43,933 bases of DNA. Origin: Candidatus Gastranaerophilales bacterium. Lineage in GTDB: Bacteria > Cyanobacteriota > Vampirovibrionia > Gastranaerophilales > Gastranaerophilaceae. Location of the stretch: assembly GCA_944322935.1 (NCBI GenBank), contig CALUQO010000001.1, positions 1-43,933 of the forward strand, read 5' to 3'. The translations under genes were made by a program, and so were the position numbers. The notes beneath the pieces are model-generated. The model did not search any database. It was not told where the DNA came from and saw nothing but the letters and a program-made list of their open reading frames with translations. Below, piece by piece: positions 43,483 through 43,933 of the stretch; within the stretch, counting starts at the first letter, position 1, and each line of letters opens with the position of its first letter.

Positions 43483-43519
43483 AAAAAAGCGGGTTTGATA
43501 CAATCTAACCCGCTTTTTT
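43483..43519. terminator. bidirectional terminator between cyclase receptor and lemA
   Basis: AAAAAAGCGGGTT (43483-43495) pairs perfectly with AACCCGCTTTTTT (43507-43519); 11-nt loop. Suitable for both convergent genes. Confidence 0.9.
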
Positions 43520-43539
43520 TATGACATATTATGCAATTT

Positions 43540-43933
43540 TTACAGATAAGCTGATGCATCAACTGCGGCTCTGTCTGCTTCTGTCGCTTCAAAATAGCTG
43601 TATTGCATTTCTTCTGCAGCCAGTCCTGCAAATAATGAGCCCGGAAAAATCATAACAGAGTTTCTCAGTTGTGTTAAAGCAGAGTTGTAGAATCTTCTTG
43701 CTGCGGAAATGTGTTCTTCAACTTCGTTGTAGGTTTGCATTGCCTGAGTCATTGTTGCATCAGATTTTAATTGCGGATAATTTTCCACTGATACCATAAG
43801 CTGCCCCATAAGGTTGTCGAGCATTCCTTCCGCTGCAAATTTTTCTTTTGAACCTGAAGGTGCATTCATTGCCTTTGTTCTCAACTCGGTAACTTTTGTG
43901 AATATTTCGTTTTCGTGTTCCATAAATTTTTTG
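43540..43933 (-). CDS. lemA: LemA family protein, 5' end outside the window
   Basis: The visible C-terminal 130 or so residues (the frame continues through the window edge as ..KKF before MEHENEIFTKV) match LemA: FTKVTELRTKAM, LMVSVENYPQLKSDATMTQAMQTYNEVEEHISAARRFYN, and the ending MIFPGSLFAGLAAEEMQYSYFEA. LemA proteins are usually 180-200 residues with an N-terminal membrane helix, so about 60 residues lie beyond 43933. The Met at 43923 is internal and should not be taken as the start. LemA folds as a helical bundle near the membrane; its biochemical role is unclear. Convergent with the cyclase-receptor gene. Confidence 0.93.
   Translation of the reverse strand, partial: KKFMEHENEIFTKVTELRTKAMNAPSGSKEKFAAEGMLDNLMGQLMVSVENYPQLKSDATMTQAMQTYNEVEEHISAARRFYNSALTQLRNSVMIFPGSLFAGLAAEEMQYSYFEATEADRAAVDASAYL

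Noticed and set aside
43540-43923. LemA starting at the Met at 43923
   Set aside because: The frame stays open to the window edge and the family has about 60 more N-terminal residues including a membrane helix.

Overview
The window is about 44 kb of low-GC bacterial chromosome, densely coding and mostly in short operons. I see no rRNA, tRNA or CRISPR array. The best guess for the source is a gut-type non-photosynthetic relative of cyanobacteria (Vampirovibrionia/Gastranaerophilales). This rests on an S-layer-homology envelope protein of cyanobacterial style, a plant/cyanobacterial-type glutamate-cysteine ligase paired with an ATP-grasp glutathione synthetase, an outer-membrane barrel-like protein together with Lgt and many lipoproteins, and several lineage-specific-looking proteins with a short N-terminal F-x-G leader. 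This assignment is an inference; no marker gene was compared.

Layout. 1-5.8 kb: a broken Mu-type transposase, an HExxH metallopeptidase-like protein, a secreted protein built of 19-residue repeats and a divergent GH77 glucanotransferase-like protein. 6.1-12.9 kb: an all-plus-strand island of three membrane-anchored TPR proteins (two created by an exact 1,333-bp tandem duplication), a lipoprotein and two WG-repeat proteins. 13.2-16.5 kb: SLH protein, a histidine-phosphatase-fold protein lacking its usual arginine, and enolase. 16.6-24.1 kb: mainly minus-strand genes for a TPR lipoprotein, an ABC ATPase, Nif3-like protein, CoaBC, TrpS and a CDP-alcohol phosphatidyltransferase. 25-28.4 kb: glyoxalase I, glutathione synthetase and glutamate-cysteine ligase, a coherent glutathione module. 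28.9-37.6 kb: a phosphoribosyltransferase-like protein, a J-domain protein, two GNAT-like proteins, Lgt with a lipoprotein, and an operon of a lone ClpX-type zinc finger, a helical-repeat protein, RuvX and a DUF1292 protein. 38.5-43.9 kb: corrinoid adenosyltransferase, both subunits of the corrinoid iron-sulfur protein, a CHASE2/class III cyclase-like receptor and LemA (cut by the window edge).

Most notable signals: (i) three intergenic stretches (24.44, 28.63 and 36.80 kb) that look like standalone small RNAs, each starting at the same ATACTTTATATA block and ending in a strong terminator; (ii) a corrinoid iron-sulfur protein pair without the rest of the acetyl-CoA synthase in view, next to its cofactor enzyme; (iii) a cyclase receptor whose two metal-binding aspartates are both asparagine; (iv) a perfect tandem duplication that created a chimeric TPR gene by crossover at a 23-bp hairpin; (v) a recurrent short N-terminal motif on otherwise unrelated proteins; (vi) three genes whose -10 boxes lie so close to the start codon that their mRNAs are probably leaderless, with a fourth that would have only about 5 nt of leader.
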